Below are positions 19,661-28,206 of a stretch of 64,000 nucleotides of DNA, piece after piece; the stretch's first letter is position 1; each line of letters opens with the position of its first letter. The stretch is from positions 1 to 64,000 of the forward strand of contig DATKPD010000008.1 of NCBI GenBank assembly GCA_035524315.1, given 5' to 3'. Origin of the DNA: BOG-938 sp035524315. GTDB lineage: Bacteria > Pseudomonadota > Alphaproteobacteria > Caulobacterales > Caulobacteraceae. The notes below the pieces were generated by a model, which was not told where the DNA came from, searched no databases, and saw nothing but the letters and a program-made list of their open reading frames with translations. Both the position numbers and the translations under genes were made by a program.

Positions 19661-22585
19661 TCACAGGCGATGAACCCTGTCCCAGTGGGCCACGGCGTCG
19701 GCGTCGCGCAGCGACAGGTCCGGGTAGCGCGGATCGGTCCCCACCTCTGGCAGGATGCGCCAGGAGCGCGCGCACTTCCGGCCCTCGGCCCTGAGCGGCA
19801 GGGCCGCGACGCCGGGAACCTCGGCCAGGCGGAAGGCGTCCGGCGGTCCCTCGCCGGCCGACAGCGTCGCCTGGCTGGTGCGGAACACCTCGGCGGCGTC
19901 CAACCCTTCGAACGCGGCCAGCAGGGCTGGATCGGCGATCCACACCTGGGGCGCGGCGTCCAGCGCCCCGCCCATGCGCTTCTCGCGCCGCTCGATCTCC
20001 AGGGCGCCGGTGACCACGCGGGTCACCGCCTCGACCTTGGCCCAACGCGCGGCCTCGGCGTCGTCGCGCCAGGCCTCTGGCGTATCGGGAAATACGCGCA
20101 AGCTGTTGGAGCCCGCTTCGGGGAATCGGGTGGTCCAGGCCTCTTCCATGGTGAAGGGCGCCAACGGCGACAGCCAGATGGTCAGGCGCTCGAACACCAG
20201 GTCCAGAACGGTGCGGCAGGCGCGCCGGCGCAGGGCGTCGGGGCGGTCGCAATAGAGGCTGTCCTTGCGGATATCGAAGTAGAGCGCCGACAGATCGCCC
20301 GAGACAAAGTCGAGGATCGGCCGCCATACGTCCTGAAAGCGATAGACCGCATAGGCGGCGCGCACCTGGCCGTCGAGTTGCCAAAGGCGGTGCAGGATGT
20401 AGCGCTCCAGCGGCGGCATCTGGTCGGCGGGCAGGCGCTCGGCCTCGCCGAACCCGTCCAGGGCGCCCAGCAGGTAGCGCACCGTGTTGCGCAGCTTGCG
20501 GTAGGCGTCGACCGTGGTCTGCAGGATGGTCTTGCCGATGCGCAGGTCTTCGGCGTAGTCCGACATGGCCACCCACAGACGCAGGATCTCCACGCCGCTG
20601 TCCTTGGCCACCACCGCCGGGTCGGTCACGTTGCCCTTGGACTTGGACATCTTCTCGCCAGCCTCGTCGAGGACGAAGCCGTGGGTCAGCACGCCGTTGT
20701 AGGGGGCGCGGCCGCGCGTGCCGCACGACTCCAACAGTGACGACTGGAACCAGCCGCGATGCTGGTCCGAACCCTCCAGGTACAGGTCCGCCGGCCAGCG
20801 GCTGTCCTCGCGGCCCTCCAGCACGAAGGCGTGGGTCGAACCGGAGTCGAACCACACGTCGAGGATGTCCTCGACCTTCTCGTAGTCCTCGGGGCGATAG
20901 TCATTGCCCAGGAAGGCGGCGGCGGGCTGGGTGAACCAGGCATCGGCGCCCTCCCGGCGAATGGCGTCGAGGATGCGGGCGTTCACCGCCGGATCCTTGA
21001 GCGGCTGGCCGGTCGTCTTGTCGACGAACATCGCCAGGGGAGAGCCCCAGGCGCGCTGGCGCGAGATCAGCCAGTCGGGCCGGCTCTCGACCATGGCGCG
21101 AATGCGGTTCTTGCCCTGGGCGGGGAAGAAGGCGGTGTCGTCGATGGCCTTCAGCGCGGTGGCGCGCAAGCCCCCCTCGCCTGAGTCATTGCCGGCCACG
21201 CGCACGAACCACTGCGGCGTGTTGCGGAAGATCACCGGGGCCTTGGAGCGCCAGGAGTGCGGATAGCTGTGCTCGACCCGCCCGCGCGCCAGCAAATTGC
21301 CGGCCTCGATCAGCTTGTCCATCACCGCGCCGTTGGCCGGGCCGAACTTGCCGGCCTTCTTGCCTTCGGTCTCCAGCACCTTCATCCCGCCGAACAGCGG
21401 CACTGAGGGATAATAGGCGCCGTCCGGATCGACCGTGTCGGGGATGGCGTCACGGCTCAGGCCGTGGGCCAGCCAGACGTTGTAGTCGTCCGCCCCGTGG
21501 CCGGGCGCGGTGTGCACAAAGCCCGTGCCCGCGTCGTCGGTCACATGACCGCCCGAGAGCAGCGGCACGTCGAAGCCGTAGCCGGGGTCAAGCGCGTGCA
21601 GAGGATGGCGGGCTATAACCCCCTCGAGCGCGACGTCCTGCACGCGGGCCCATTCGGCGATCTTGGCCGCCCCCGCCACATCGGCCGCCAGCTTATCGGC
21701 CACGATCAGACGATCACCGGCCTTGGCCCAGGGCTCGAACGCCAGGCCCTGCTCCATCGCCTGGACCTCATAGAGGCCATAGGCGATCTCGGGATTGTAG
21801 CTGATCGCCCGATTGGCGGGGATGGTCCAGGGCGTGGTGGTCCAGATGACGATCGATGCGCTATCAAGGACGCCGCCGGTTACCGGAAATTTCACCCAAA
21901 CCGTGGGCGAGACATGATCGTGATACTCGACCTCAGCGTCCGCCAGGGCGGTGCGTTCGACCGGGCTCCACATCACCGGCTTTGAGCCGCGATAGAGCTG
22001 GTCGCTCATCAGGAACTTGTGGAACTCGCCGACGATGGTGGCCTCGGACGAGAAGGCCATGGTCGAGTAGTAGTTGTCCCAATCGCCCAGCACGCCCAGG
22101 CGCTTGAATTCGGTGCGCTGCAGGTCGATCCACTTGCCGGCGAAGGCGCGGCAACGAGCGCGGAACTCGGCCACCGGCACCTCGTCCTTGCGCTTGCCCT
22201 GGGCGCGCACCTCTTCCTCGATCTTCCACTCGATCGGCAAGCCGTGGCAGTCCCAGCCGGGCGTGTAGTCGACGTCGAAGCCCAGGGCGAAGCGCGAGCG
22301 AACGATGAAGTCCTTGAGGATCTTGTTCAGCGCATGGCCGATGTGGATGGCGCCATTGGCGTAGGGCGGGCCGTCGTGCAACACAAAGAGCGGGGCGCCG
22401 GCGTCCTGACGCGCCTTGCGCACGGCGTGGTACAGGTCCTGCGCCGCCCAGCCGGCCAGGATTTCCGGCTCTTTTTGCGGGAGGCCCCCGCGCATGGGAA
22501 ATGCGGTCTCGGGCAGGAACACGGTGTCGCGATAGTCGCGGCCTGCATGGGTCTCGGGGTCTTTAACGGGGGCGTCGTCGGCCAT
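19661..22585 (-). CDS. ileS: Isoleucyl-tRNA synthetase
   Basis: A 974-residue class I synthetase charging tRNA-Ile. HIGH appears in NGAIHIGHALNKILKDF near residue 82, and KMSKS in AGEKMSKSKGNVTDP near residue 646. The editing domain lies between (TTPWTIPANRAI is visible near residue 250). The C-terminal zinc site of many bacterial IleS proteins is not conserved: only the first Cys remains in RKCARSWRILPEVG. It leads into lspA, as in many bacteria. Confidence 0.98.
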   Translation of the reverse strand: MADDAPVKDPETHAGRDYRDTVFLPETAFPMRGGLPQKEPEILAGWAAQDLYHAVRKARQDAGAPLFVLHDGPPYANGAIHIGHALNKILKDFIVRSRFALGFDVDYTPGWDCHGLPIEWKIEEEVRAQGKRKDEVPVAEFRARCRAFAGKWIDLQRTEFKRLGVLGDWDNYYSTMAFSSEATIVGEFHKFLMSDQLYRGSKPVMWSPVERTALADAEVEYHDHVSPTVWVKFPVTGGVLDSASIVIWTTTPWTIPANRAISYNPEIAYGLYEVQAMEQGLAFEPWAKAGDRLIVADKLAADVAGAAKIAEWARVQDVALEGVIARHPLHALDPGYGFDVPLLSGGHVTDDAGTGFVHTAPGHGADDYNVWLAHGLSRDAIPDTVDPDGAYYPSVPLFGGMKVLETEGKKAGKFGPANGAVMDKLIEAGNLLARGRVEHSYPHSWRSKAPVIFRNTPQWFVRVAGNDSGEGGLRATALKAIDDTAFFPAQGKNRIRAMVESRPDWLISRQRAWGSPLAMFVDKTTGQPLKDPAVNARILDAIRREGADAWFTQPAAAFLGNDYRPEDYEKVEDILDVWFDSGSTHAFVLEGREDSRWPADLYLEGSDQHRGWFQSSLLESCGTRGRAPYNGVLTHGFVLDEAGEKMSKSKGNVTDPAVVAKDSGVEILRLWVAMSDYAEDLRIGKTILQTTVDAYRKLRNTVRYLLGALDGFGEAERLPADQMPPLERYILHRLWQLDGQVRAAYAVYRFQDVWRPILDFVSGDLSALYFDIRKDSLYCDRPDALRRRACRTVLDLVFERLTIWLSPLAPFTMEEAWTTRFPEAGSNSLRVFPDTPEAWRDDAEAARWAKVEAVTRVVTGALEIERREKRMGGALDAAPQVWIADPALLAAFEGLDAAEVFRTSQATLSAGEGPPDAFRLAEVPGVAALPLRAEGRKCARSWRILPEVGTDPRYPDLSLRDADAVAHWDRVHRL

Positions 22586-22881
22586 GGATCAATCAGTCAA
22601 ACACGGTGGCGAGGGGCCCCGGCTCGGCCCGCGCAGGCCTTGCCTGCTCCGTTGGCCGGGGATGAGCGAAATCTGGAGCGGCCCGGCGCGCGCGCTGGAG
22701 CTTTCGCCCGCGGCGTCACGCCGGGCGGTTAATTCGCGAGGGAAGAAGCGCGGGCGCGGTCATGGCGGTTGTTTAGCAGGGCCGACCGCGCCGGGCTAGG
22801 CCGCTTGACCGCGACGGCGGGCGGGTATTCCCTCGCGGTCCGTCCGGGGGCGGACGCCAGGGGAGACGTCAGAGGGGACGG
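22586..22881. other. Divergent intergenic region ileS / DUF1761
   Basis: About 296 very GC-rich bases between the divergent ileS and DUF1761 genes. I find no supported ORF, RNA or clear promoter; apparent short readings are composition artefacts. The ribosome site AGAGGGGA for the DUF1761 gene is at its right edge. Confidence 0.5.
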
Positions 22882-23289
22882 ATGCCGACGATCGCGATCA
22901 ATCCATGGGCCGTGGCCGCATGCGTGCTGGTGCGCTTCCTTATCGGCGGGCTGTGGTACTCGCCGCTGTTGTTCCTGCGGGCGTGGCAGGCGGAAACCGG
23001 CGTCGACGACGCGGCGATGAAGCCGCGCATGCCCGGCGCCTTGGGATCGGACCTGCTGGGCGCCATCCTCATGTCGATCGTCCTGGCCCTGGGGGTGGAC
23101 TTCACGCGCACCGATGGCGCGGCGGGCGGCGCGGTGGTCGGCGTGGCCGCGTGGGTCGGCTTTGTCGCGGTCACCTCGATCGGCCGCGTGACCTACGAGG
23201 GCGGCCGCTGGCGGCTGTTCTTGATCAACGGAGCCTACAACCTCGTCACCCTGGTGATCATGGGCGCGATCCTGGGGCAGTGGGGCTGA
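22882..23289 (+). CDS. DUF1761 membrane protein
   Basis: 135 residues, with four hydrophobic helices. The N-terminal INPWAVAACVLVRFLIGGLWYSP and the LLGAILMSIVLALGV segment match the DUF1761 pattern. ATG at 22882 is preceded by AGAGGGGA. The family is of unknown function and located in the inner membrane. It converges on ribF with a four-base gap. Confidence 0.8.
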   Translation: MPTIAINPWAVAACVLVRFLIGGLWYSPLLFLRAWQAETGVDDAAMKPRMPGALGSDLLGAILMSIVLALGVDFTRTDGAAGGAVVGVAAWVGFVAVTSIGRVTYEGGRWRLFLINGAYNLVTLVIMGAILGQWG

Positions 23290-23293
23290 CCGG

Positions 23294-24235
23294 TCAGAAC
23301 GCCGGCGCGAGCAAGGCGCGGGCCTGATCCGCGTCGGCGGCGATCTGGGCCTTGAGCGCGTCCAGGCTGTCGAACTTCACCTCGGGACGCAGGAAGGCCA
23401 GCAAATCGGTTTCGATCGTCTGGCCGTAGAGGTCTTCGTCGAAGTCGAAGAGCCAGGTCTCCAGCCGCGCCTCGACCAGGCCGACGGTCGGGTTGGTGCC
23501 GACGCTGGCCACGCCGGGCACGGCGCGGCCGTCGGGCAGGCGCGTGCGCGTGGCATAAACGCCAAGGGCCGGACGCACATAGGCGCCGAGCGCCACATTG
23601 GCGGTGGGAAAGCCCAGTTGGCGGCCCATCTTCGCGCCCTCGACCACCACGCCCTCGATGGCGAACGGCCGGCCGAGGATGCGCGCGGCCGCCTGCATGT
23701 CGCCCTCGCGCACGGCCTGGCGCGCGGCGCTGGAGGAATATTCACCGCCCTCCGCGTCGGTCGCGGCCGCAACGATGCTGACCCCGAAACCCAGGGCCGC
23801 GCCGTGCCGGCGCAGGGCCTCGGCGTCGCCCGAACGCTTGCGTCCGAAATGGATGTTGAAGCCGGCGGTGACGTGGCGCGCGCCCAGCCCCTCGGCCAGC
23901 ACCTCGCGCGCGAAGGCCTCGTCGCTTAGACCCGCCAGGTCGAGGTCGAACGGCAGGTCGTAGAGCCGCTGCACCCCCAGCGCCTCCAGTGCGCGGGCCT
24001 GCTGGCCGGGGGTCATCAGGAAGAAGGGTTCGGCGTCGGGGCGCAGCACCGTCACCGGATGGGGCCGGAAGCGCAGGGCCGCGAAGGGAGCGCGCGCGGC
24101 GCCGGCGACGCGAGCGGCCTCGGCCAGCACCCGCCGGTGGCCCAGATGCACGCCGTCGAAATTGCCCATGGCGATCGACGCGCCCTTGGAGGCCTCGGGC
24201 AGGCCTTGCCAGCCGTGGACGATCTGCAGCGCCAT
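23294..24235 (-). CDS. ribF: Bifunctional riboflavin kinase/FMN adenylyltransferase
   Basis: A 313-residue enzyme making FMN and then FAD. The N-terminal nucleotidyltransferase domain has AMGNFDGVHLGHRRVL (GNFDGxHxGH) near residue 23; the C-terminal kinase domain has GRQLGFPTANV near residue 205 and GVASVGTNPTV. ATG at 24235 shares one base with the preceding maoC-like stop (TGATG), which supports this start and translational coupling. Confidence 0.95.
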   Translation of the reverse strand: MALQIVHGWQGLPEASKGASIAMGNFDGVHLGHRRVLAEAARVAGAARAPFAALRFRPHPVTVLRPDAEPFFLMTPGQQARALEALGVQRLYDLPFDLDLAGLSDEAFAREVLAEGLGARHVTAGFNIHFGRKRSGDAEALRRHGAALGFGVSIVAAATDAEGGEYSSSAARQAVREGDMQAAARILGRPFAIEGVVVEGAKMGRQLGFPTANVALGAYVRPALGVYATRTRLPDGRAVPGVASVGTNPTVGLVEARLETWLFDFDEDLYGQTIETDLLAFLRPEVKFDSLDALKAQIAADADQARALLAPAF

Positions 24236-24654
24236 CAGCCCTGGCCCCCTCGGCGGCGACGGGGCGGAACGACGGCGGCTTCGCCCTGACATACGACGAC
24301 ATCGCCCACGCGGCACAGGGTCTGCAGCCGGGCGCGGGCGCGGCCGGCCTCGATTACCGTCACCGTCACCCGCACCTGATCGCCGATGCGCACGGGGTGC
24401 AGGAACTCCAGGGTCTGGCCGAGATAGATCGAGCCCTCGCCCGGCAGGTCCTGGCCCAGCACCGCCGAGATGAATCCGCCCAGCAGCATGCCGTGCGCCA
24501 CGCGGCCCTTGAACATCGTGCCGGCGGCGTAGGTCTCGTCCAGGTGCACGGGATTGCGATCCTCGGACACCTCCGCGAAAGCGCGCACGCGCGCGTCGGT
24601 GATCTCGAAGGTGCGTTCGGCGCTCTGGCCGACGGTGAGGGCGTCACGATCCAT
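24235..24654 (-). CDS. MaoC-family (R)-specific enoyl-CoA hydratase-like protein
   Basis: 139 residues with a hot-dog fold. The hydratase-2 active-site motif is visible: VSEDRNPVHLDETYA (catalytic Asp and His) followed by RVAHGMLLGGFISAVLG. Close relatives are PhaJ-like hydratases that draw (R)-3-hydroxyacyl-CoA from beta-oxidation, of interest because PHB genes occur elsewhere in this window. It lies between a HAD hydrolase and ribF on the same strand, with overlaps or gaps below 10 bases. Substrate not known. Confidence 0.85.
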   Translation of the reverse strand: MDRDALTVGQSAERTFEITDARVRAFAEVSEDRNPVHLDETYAAGTMFKGRVAHGMLLGGFISAVLGQDLPGEGSIYLGQTLEFLHPVRIGDQVRVTVTVIEAGRARARLQTLCRVGDVVVCQGEAAVVPPRRRRGGQG

Positions 24655-24663
24655 GTTCGGCTT

Positions 24664-25503
24664 CTACCAAGTCAGGGCGCGCATGGCGAAGGTGGTCGTC
24701 GCGCCATGCCGGGCCAGCAGATGGGCGATACTCGCCCCATCGTCGATCTCGCCGCCGTGGATGCCGCCGGTGACGAACAGGCAGTCCAGACCCTGCGCCT
24801 GCGCGCCCTTTACGTCGGTGGGAATGCCGTCGCCGATGCACAGGGCGCGGCCGTCGTGGCCGAGCAGCCGCCGCGCCTCGGCCAGGCACAGGTCGTAGAT
24901 CGCGCGGTAGGGCTTGCCCGCCATGATCACTGGCCCGCCCAGTTCGGCGTAGAGGTCGGCCAGCGATCCGCCGCAGTAGATCAGCCGCTCGCCCCGGTGG
25001 ACCACCCGGTCGGGGTTGGCGCAGATCATGGTCAGGCCCCGGTCCGCCGCGATGGCGAGCCGGGCGCGGTAATCCTCCGGCGTCTCGACCTCGTCGTCCT
25101 CCGGGCCTGAGCAGGCGACGAAGGCGGCGCGCTCGGGGCCGGCGTAGGTCAGGCCCAGGCCCTCGTACAGCGGCCCGTCGCGCTCGGGACCGATGCGCCA
25201 GGCCGGGCCGGGCGCGCGCTCGGCCAGCAGGGCGCGGGTGGCGTCGCCGGAGGTGACAAAGCTGGTCCAGGCCGCGCGCGGCACGCCGAGGTCGTCGAGC
25301 TGCGGCGTGACCGCCTCGGCCGGTCGCGGCGAATTGGAGATCAACACCACCGGGCCGCGTTCCTTCTGGAACCGCGCCAGGGCGGCGCAGGCCGCGGGGA
25401 ACGCCTCGCGCCCGTTGTGGATCACGCCCCACACATCGCACAGCAGTATGTCGTAACGCTTGGCCTGTTCGGACAGGCCCGCCAGGATGTGGGGGTCGCT
25501 CAT
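24664..25503 (-). CDS. HAD hydrolase, TIGR01459 type
   Basis: 279 residues of the NagD-like HAD subfamily common in alphaproteobacteria. Motif I is CDVWGVIHNG (Asp nucleophile; second Asp replaced by Trp-Gly as in this subfamily). Motif II is ISNSPRP, and the C-terminal motif is CIGDGIPTDVKGAQAQGL. Members are phosphatases of unknown substrate. It heads the HAD-maoC-ribF run, nine bases before maoC. Confidence 0.88.
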   Translation of the reverse strand: MSDPHILAGLSEQAKRYDILLCDVWGVIHNGREAFPAACAALARFQKERGPVVLISNSPRPAEAVTPQLDDLGVPRAAWTSFVTSGDATRALLAERAPGPAWRIGPERDGPLYEGLGLTYAGPERAAFVACSGPEDDEVETPEDYRARLAIAADRGLTMICANPDRVVHRGERLIYCGGSLADLYAELGGPVIMAGKPYRAIYDLCLAEARRLLGHDGRALCIGDGIPTDVKGAQAQGLDCLFVTGGIHGGEIDDGASIAHLLARHGATTTFAMRALTW

Positions 25504-25556
25504 GGGGCCGAGCTAGTGGCGCCCAGGCGCTTCGTCAAGCAAGCGCGGCGGTGCGC

Positions 25557-27473
25557 CTAACCGTTCGGCTTGCGCTTCTTCTTGCCCTTGGGCGGGCCTT
25601 TGAAGGGCGCGCCCTTGGCGTGCGGCGGCTTGTGCGGCTTGGCCGGCGGACGCTCGGCGCCGTCGATCGGCGGCGACCACGGCTTCTTGTCGAACTTCGC
25701 GGGACGATCCCTGGGCGCGCGATCAGCGTCGGAGCGGTCCTGGGCTGGATAGGTTCGGGCGGGCCGGTCGGGCGCTTCTGCGCTAGCGAACTCCTCGCGC
25801 ACGAAGCTGGCCTTGTCCTTGTCGCGCCGCGGCGGACGCGGGCCGCGATCCTTCGGCCGCTCGTCCTTGGGCAAGGGCGCGTCAGCGGCGATGCGCACGA
25901 TGCGGCCGCCATCGGCCTCGGTCTTGGGCAGGACCGCCTCGAACCCGTCCACCGCGTCAGCCACGATCTGGAAGCGGCTCTCGTGCTGGAACACCCGGAT
26001 CGCGCCGATCTCGCGCTTGGTCACGTGGCCGCGCCGGCAGATCATCGGCAGCAGCCAGCGCGCTTCGGCGTTGCGCGAGCGACCGAGGTTGATGCTGTAC
26101 CAGGCCGCGTCTTCGAAGCCCGGGCGCGGCGCCTCGGGCGCGCGGGGGGTGTAGGGCGCAGGCTCCGGCTCGCTGGACGCCAGGTCCTCGGGCGCGGGCA
26201 GGCGCGATCGCGCCAGGCGCACATAGGCGGCGGCGATGTCCTCGGCGGATCGGCGCTCCATCAGGGCGCGGGCCTGGGCCAGGTCGTCCTCGCTGGCGGA
26301 GGCGGCGTCGCCCACCTGCTCGATCAGCCGCGCCTGGTCCTGGGCGCGGATGTCCTCGGCGCTCGGCGGGGACTGCCAGGTGACATTGATCTTGGCGGCG
26401 TCGATCAGGGCCTGGGCGCGGCGGCGCTTGGGATGCGGCGCCAGAACGATGCACACGCCCTTGCGCCCCGCCCGGCCGGTGCGGCCCGAGCGATGCTGCA
26501 GCACATCGCGATTGACCGGCAGATCGGCGTGGATCACCAGGTCGAGGTCTGGGATATCGATGCCGCGTGCGGCCACATCGGTGGCGACGCAGACGCGCGA
26601 GCGCCGGTCGCGCAGGGCCTGCAACGCATGGCTACGCTCGTTCTGGCTCATCTCGCCCGACAGGGCGACGATGTTGAAGCCGCGCTCGACCAGATTGGCG
26701 TGCAGCCGCCGGACCGCCTCGCGCGTGGAGCAGAAGATCAGGGCCGCGTCCGGGTCGAAGTAGCGCAGGATGTTGACGGTCGCCAGCTCGACTTCGGCCG
26801 GGGCGATGCTCATGGCGCGATAGTCGATATCGGCGTGCGGCTCCTCGGCGGCGCCGACCACCAGGCGCAAGGCGTCGCGCTGATAGGTCGCCGCCAGGGC
26901 GATGATCGGCTTGGGCAGGGTGGCCGAAAACAGCAGGGTGCGCCGACCGGTGGGCGTGGCGTCTAGGATTTCCTCCAGCTCCTCGCGGAAGCCCAGGTCG
27001 AGCATCTCGTCCGCTTCGTCCAGAACCGCCGCGCCGAGGTGCTCCAAGCGCAGGGCGCCGCGCTCCAAATGGTCGCGCAGGCGGCCGGGCGTGCCGACCA
27101 CGATATGGCAGCCGGCGTCGAGCGCGCGGCGCTCGGCCCGAGGATCCATGCCGCCGACGCAGGCGGCGACGCGGGCGTTGGCGTAAAGCCACTGCAACTC
27201 GCGCTGCACCTGGATGGCCAGTTCACGGGTCGGCGCGATCACCAGCGCCTTGGGCGCGCCGGGCGCGGGCAAGGCCCCGCCCTCGCCCAGCAGGGTTTCG
27301 GCCAAGGCCAGGCCGAACGCGACCGTCTTACCCGATCCGGTGCGCGCGGAGACCAGCAGGTCGCGCCCGCGCGCCTGCGGCTCAAGCACGGCCGCCTGGA
27401 CGGCGGTCAAGCTCGCGTAGCCGCGATCGGAAAGCGCCTGGGCCAGCGCCGGGTCGACATCAAGGAGGGACAT
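25557..27473 (-). CDS. DEAD-box RNA helicase with C-terminal RNA-binding and basic tail (DeaD/DbpA type)
   Basis: 638 residues. Helicase motifs are ordered: SARTGSGKT (I), PTREL (Ia), VLDEADEMLD (II), FSATLP (III) and HRSGRTGRAG (VI). After about residue 450 there is a DbpA/CsdA-type RNA-binding segment (WYSINLGRSRNAEARWLLPM). A Lys/Arg/Pro-rich disordered tail ends KGPPKGKKKRKPNG. ATG at 27473 follows AGGAGG; an upstream start at 27569 is rejected. Likely a role in ribosome assembly or cold-related RNA remodelling. Confidence 0.93.
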   Translation of the reverse strand: MSLLDVDPALAQALSDRGYASLTAVQAAVLEPQARGRDLLVSARTGSGKTVAFGLALAETLLGEGGALPAPGAPKALVIAPTRELAIQVQRELQWLYANARVAACVGGMDPRAERRALDAGCHIVVGTPGRLRDHLERGALRLEHLGAAVLDEADEMLDLGFREELEEILDATPTGRRTLLFSATLPKPIIALAATYQRDALRLVVGAAEEPHADIDYRAMSIAPAEVELATVNILRYFDPDAALIFCSTREAVRRLHANLVERGFNIVALSGEMSQNERSHALQALRDRRSRVCVATDVAARGIDIPDLDLVIHADLPVNRDVLQHRSGRTGRAGRKGVCIVLAPHPKRRRAQALIDAAKINVTWQSPPSAEDIRAQDQARLIEQVGDAASASEDDLAQARALMERRSAEDIAAAYVRLARSRLPAPEDLASSEPEPAPYTPRAPEAPRPGFEDAAWYSINLGRSRNAEARWLLPMICRRGHVTKREIGAIRVFQHESRFQIVADAVDGFEAVLPKTEADGGRIVRIAADAPLPKDERPKDRGPRPPRRDKDKASFVREEFASAEAPDRPARTYPAQDRSDADRAPRDRPAKFDKKPWSPPIDGAERPPAKPHKPPHAKGAPFKGPPKGKKKRKPNG

Positions 27474-27624
27474 GGCCGCGCAGCTAGGCGCGTGGGGGCC
27501 CCGCGTCAACCGAATGCTTGCGCGAACAGCGGCGGGCGCGGCCGGCGGCCCGCCATGAACAACGGCCACAGCCGCGCGTTACCCGGCCGCAGAACTCAAT
27601 CTGCGCTCCGTACAGGACCACCCC

Positions 27625-28176
27625 ATGCCCGACAAACGCAAGCTTCTCGTCGCCCTCGCGGCGGCCGCCTCCCTGGCCGTCGGCGCCCAGCAGGCGCACG
27701 CCGCCAGCGCCGCAGACATCGACCGGGATTCGCGCGCCGCCCTCGACAAGCTGATGGCCGAACACCCTTCGGCCGCGCGTCTGGCGCACCAGGCCAAGGG
27801 CGTGCTGATCTTCCCCAATATCGTCAAGGCCGGGCTGGTGTTCGGCGGCAGCTACGGCGAGGGCGAGCTGATCGAGAACGGTCAGGTGCACGGTTACTAC
27901 AGCACCGGCTCGGCCTCATGGGGCCTGCAGGCCGGAGCGCAGTCCTACGGCTACGCCCTGTTCCTGATGGACGACGCCGCGCTGCAGTACGCGCACGACA
28001 CCCACCGCTGGCAGCTCGGCGCCGGTCCGACCATCGCGGTGGTCGACTCCGGCATGGAAGCCAACCTGACCACGACCCAGCTCAACAGCGACAGCTACGC
28101 CTATGTGTTCGGCCAGCAGGGCCTGATGGCGGGCGTCACCGTCCAGGGCAGCAAGGTCACGCGGCTCGACAAATAG
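27625..28176 (+). CDS. Exported SYLF (YSC84) lipid-binding domain protein
   Basis: 183 residues. Residues 1-27 are a signal peptide (LLVALAAAASLAVGAQQAHA). The rest matches the SYLF/YSC84 domain: AKGVLIFPNIVKAGLVFGGSYGEG, YSTGSASWGLQAGAQSYGYAL and YVFGQQGLMAGVTVQGSKVTRL. SYLF domains bind phospholipids; bacterial members are periplasmic of unclear role. Stands alone. Confidence 0.9.
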   Translation: MPDKRKLLVALAAAASLAVGAQQAHAASAADIDRDSRAALDKLMAEHPSAARLAHQAKGVLIFPNIVKAGLVFGGSYGEGELIENGQVHGYYSTGSASWGLQAGAQSYGYALFLMDDAALQYAHDTHRWQLGAGPTIAVVDSGMEANLTTTQLNSDSYAYVFGQQGLMAGVTVQGSKVTRLDK

Positions 28177-28206
28177 CAGCCCGCCCGCGCCGCCGGCCGG
28201 GCCGGG

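Noticed and set aside
19647..20855. In-frame extension of lspA upstream to 20855
   Set aside because: It lies inside ileS in another frame; LspA homology begins at 19646.
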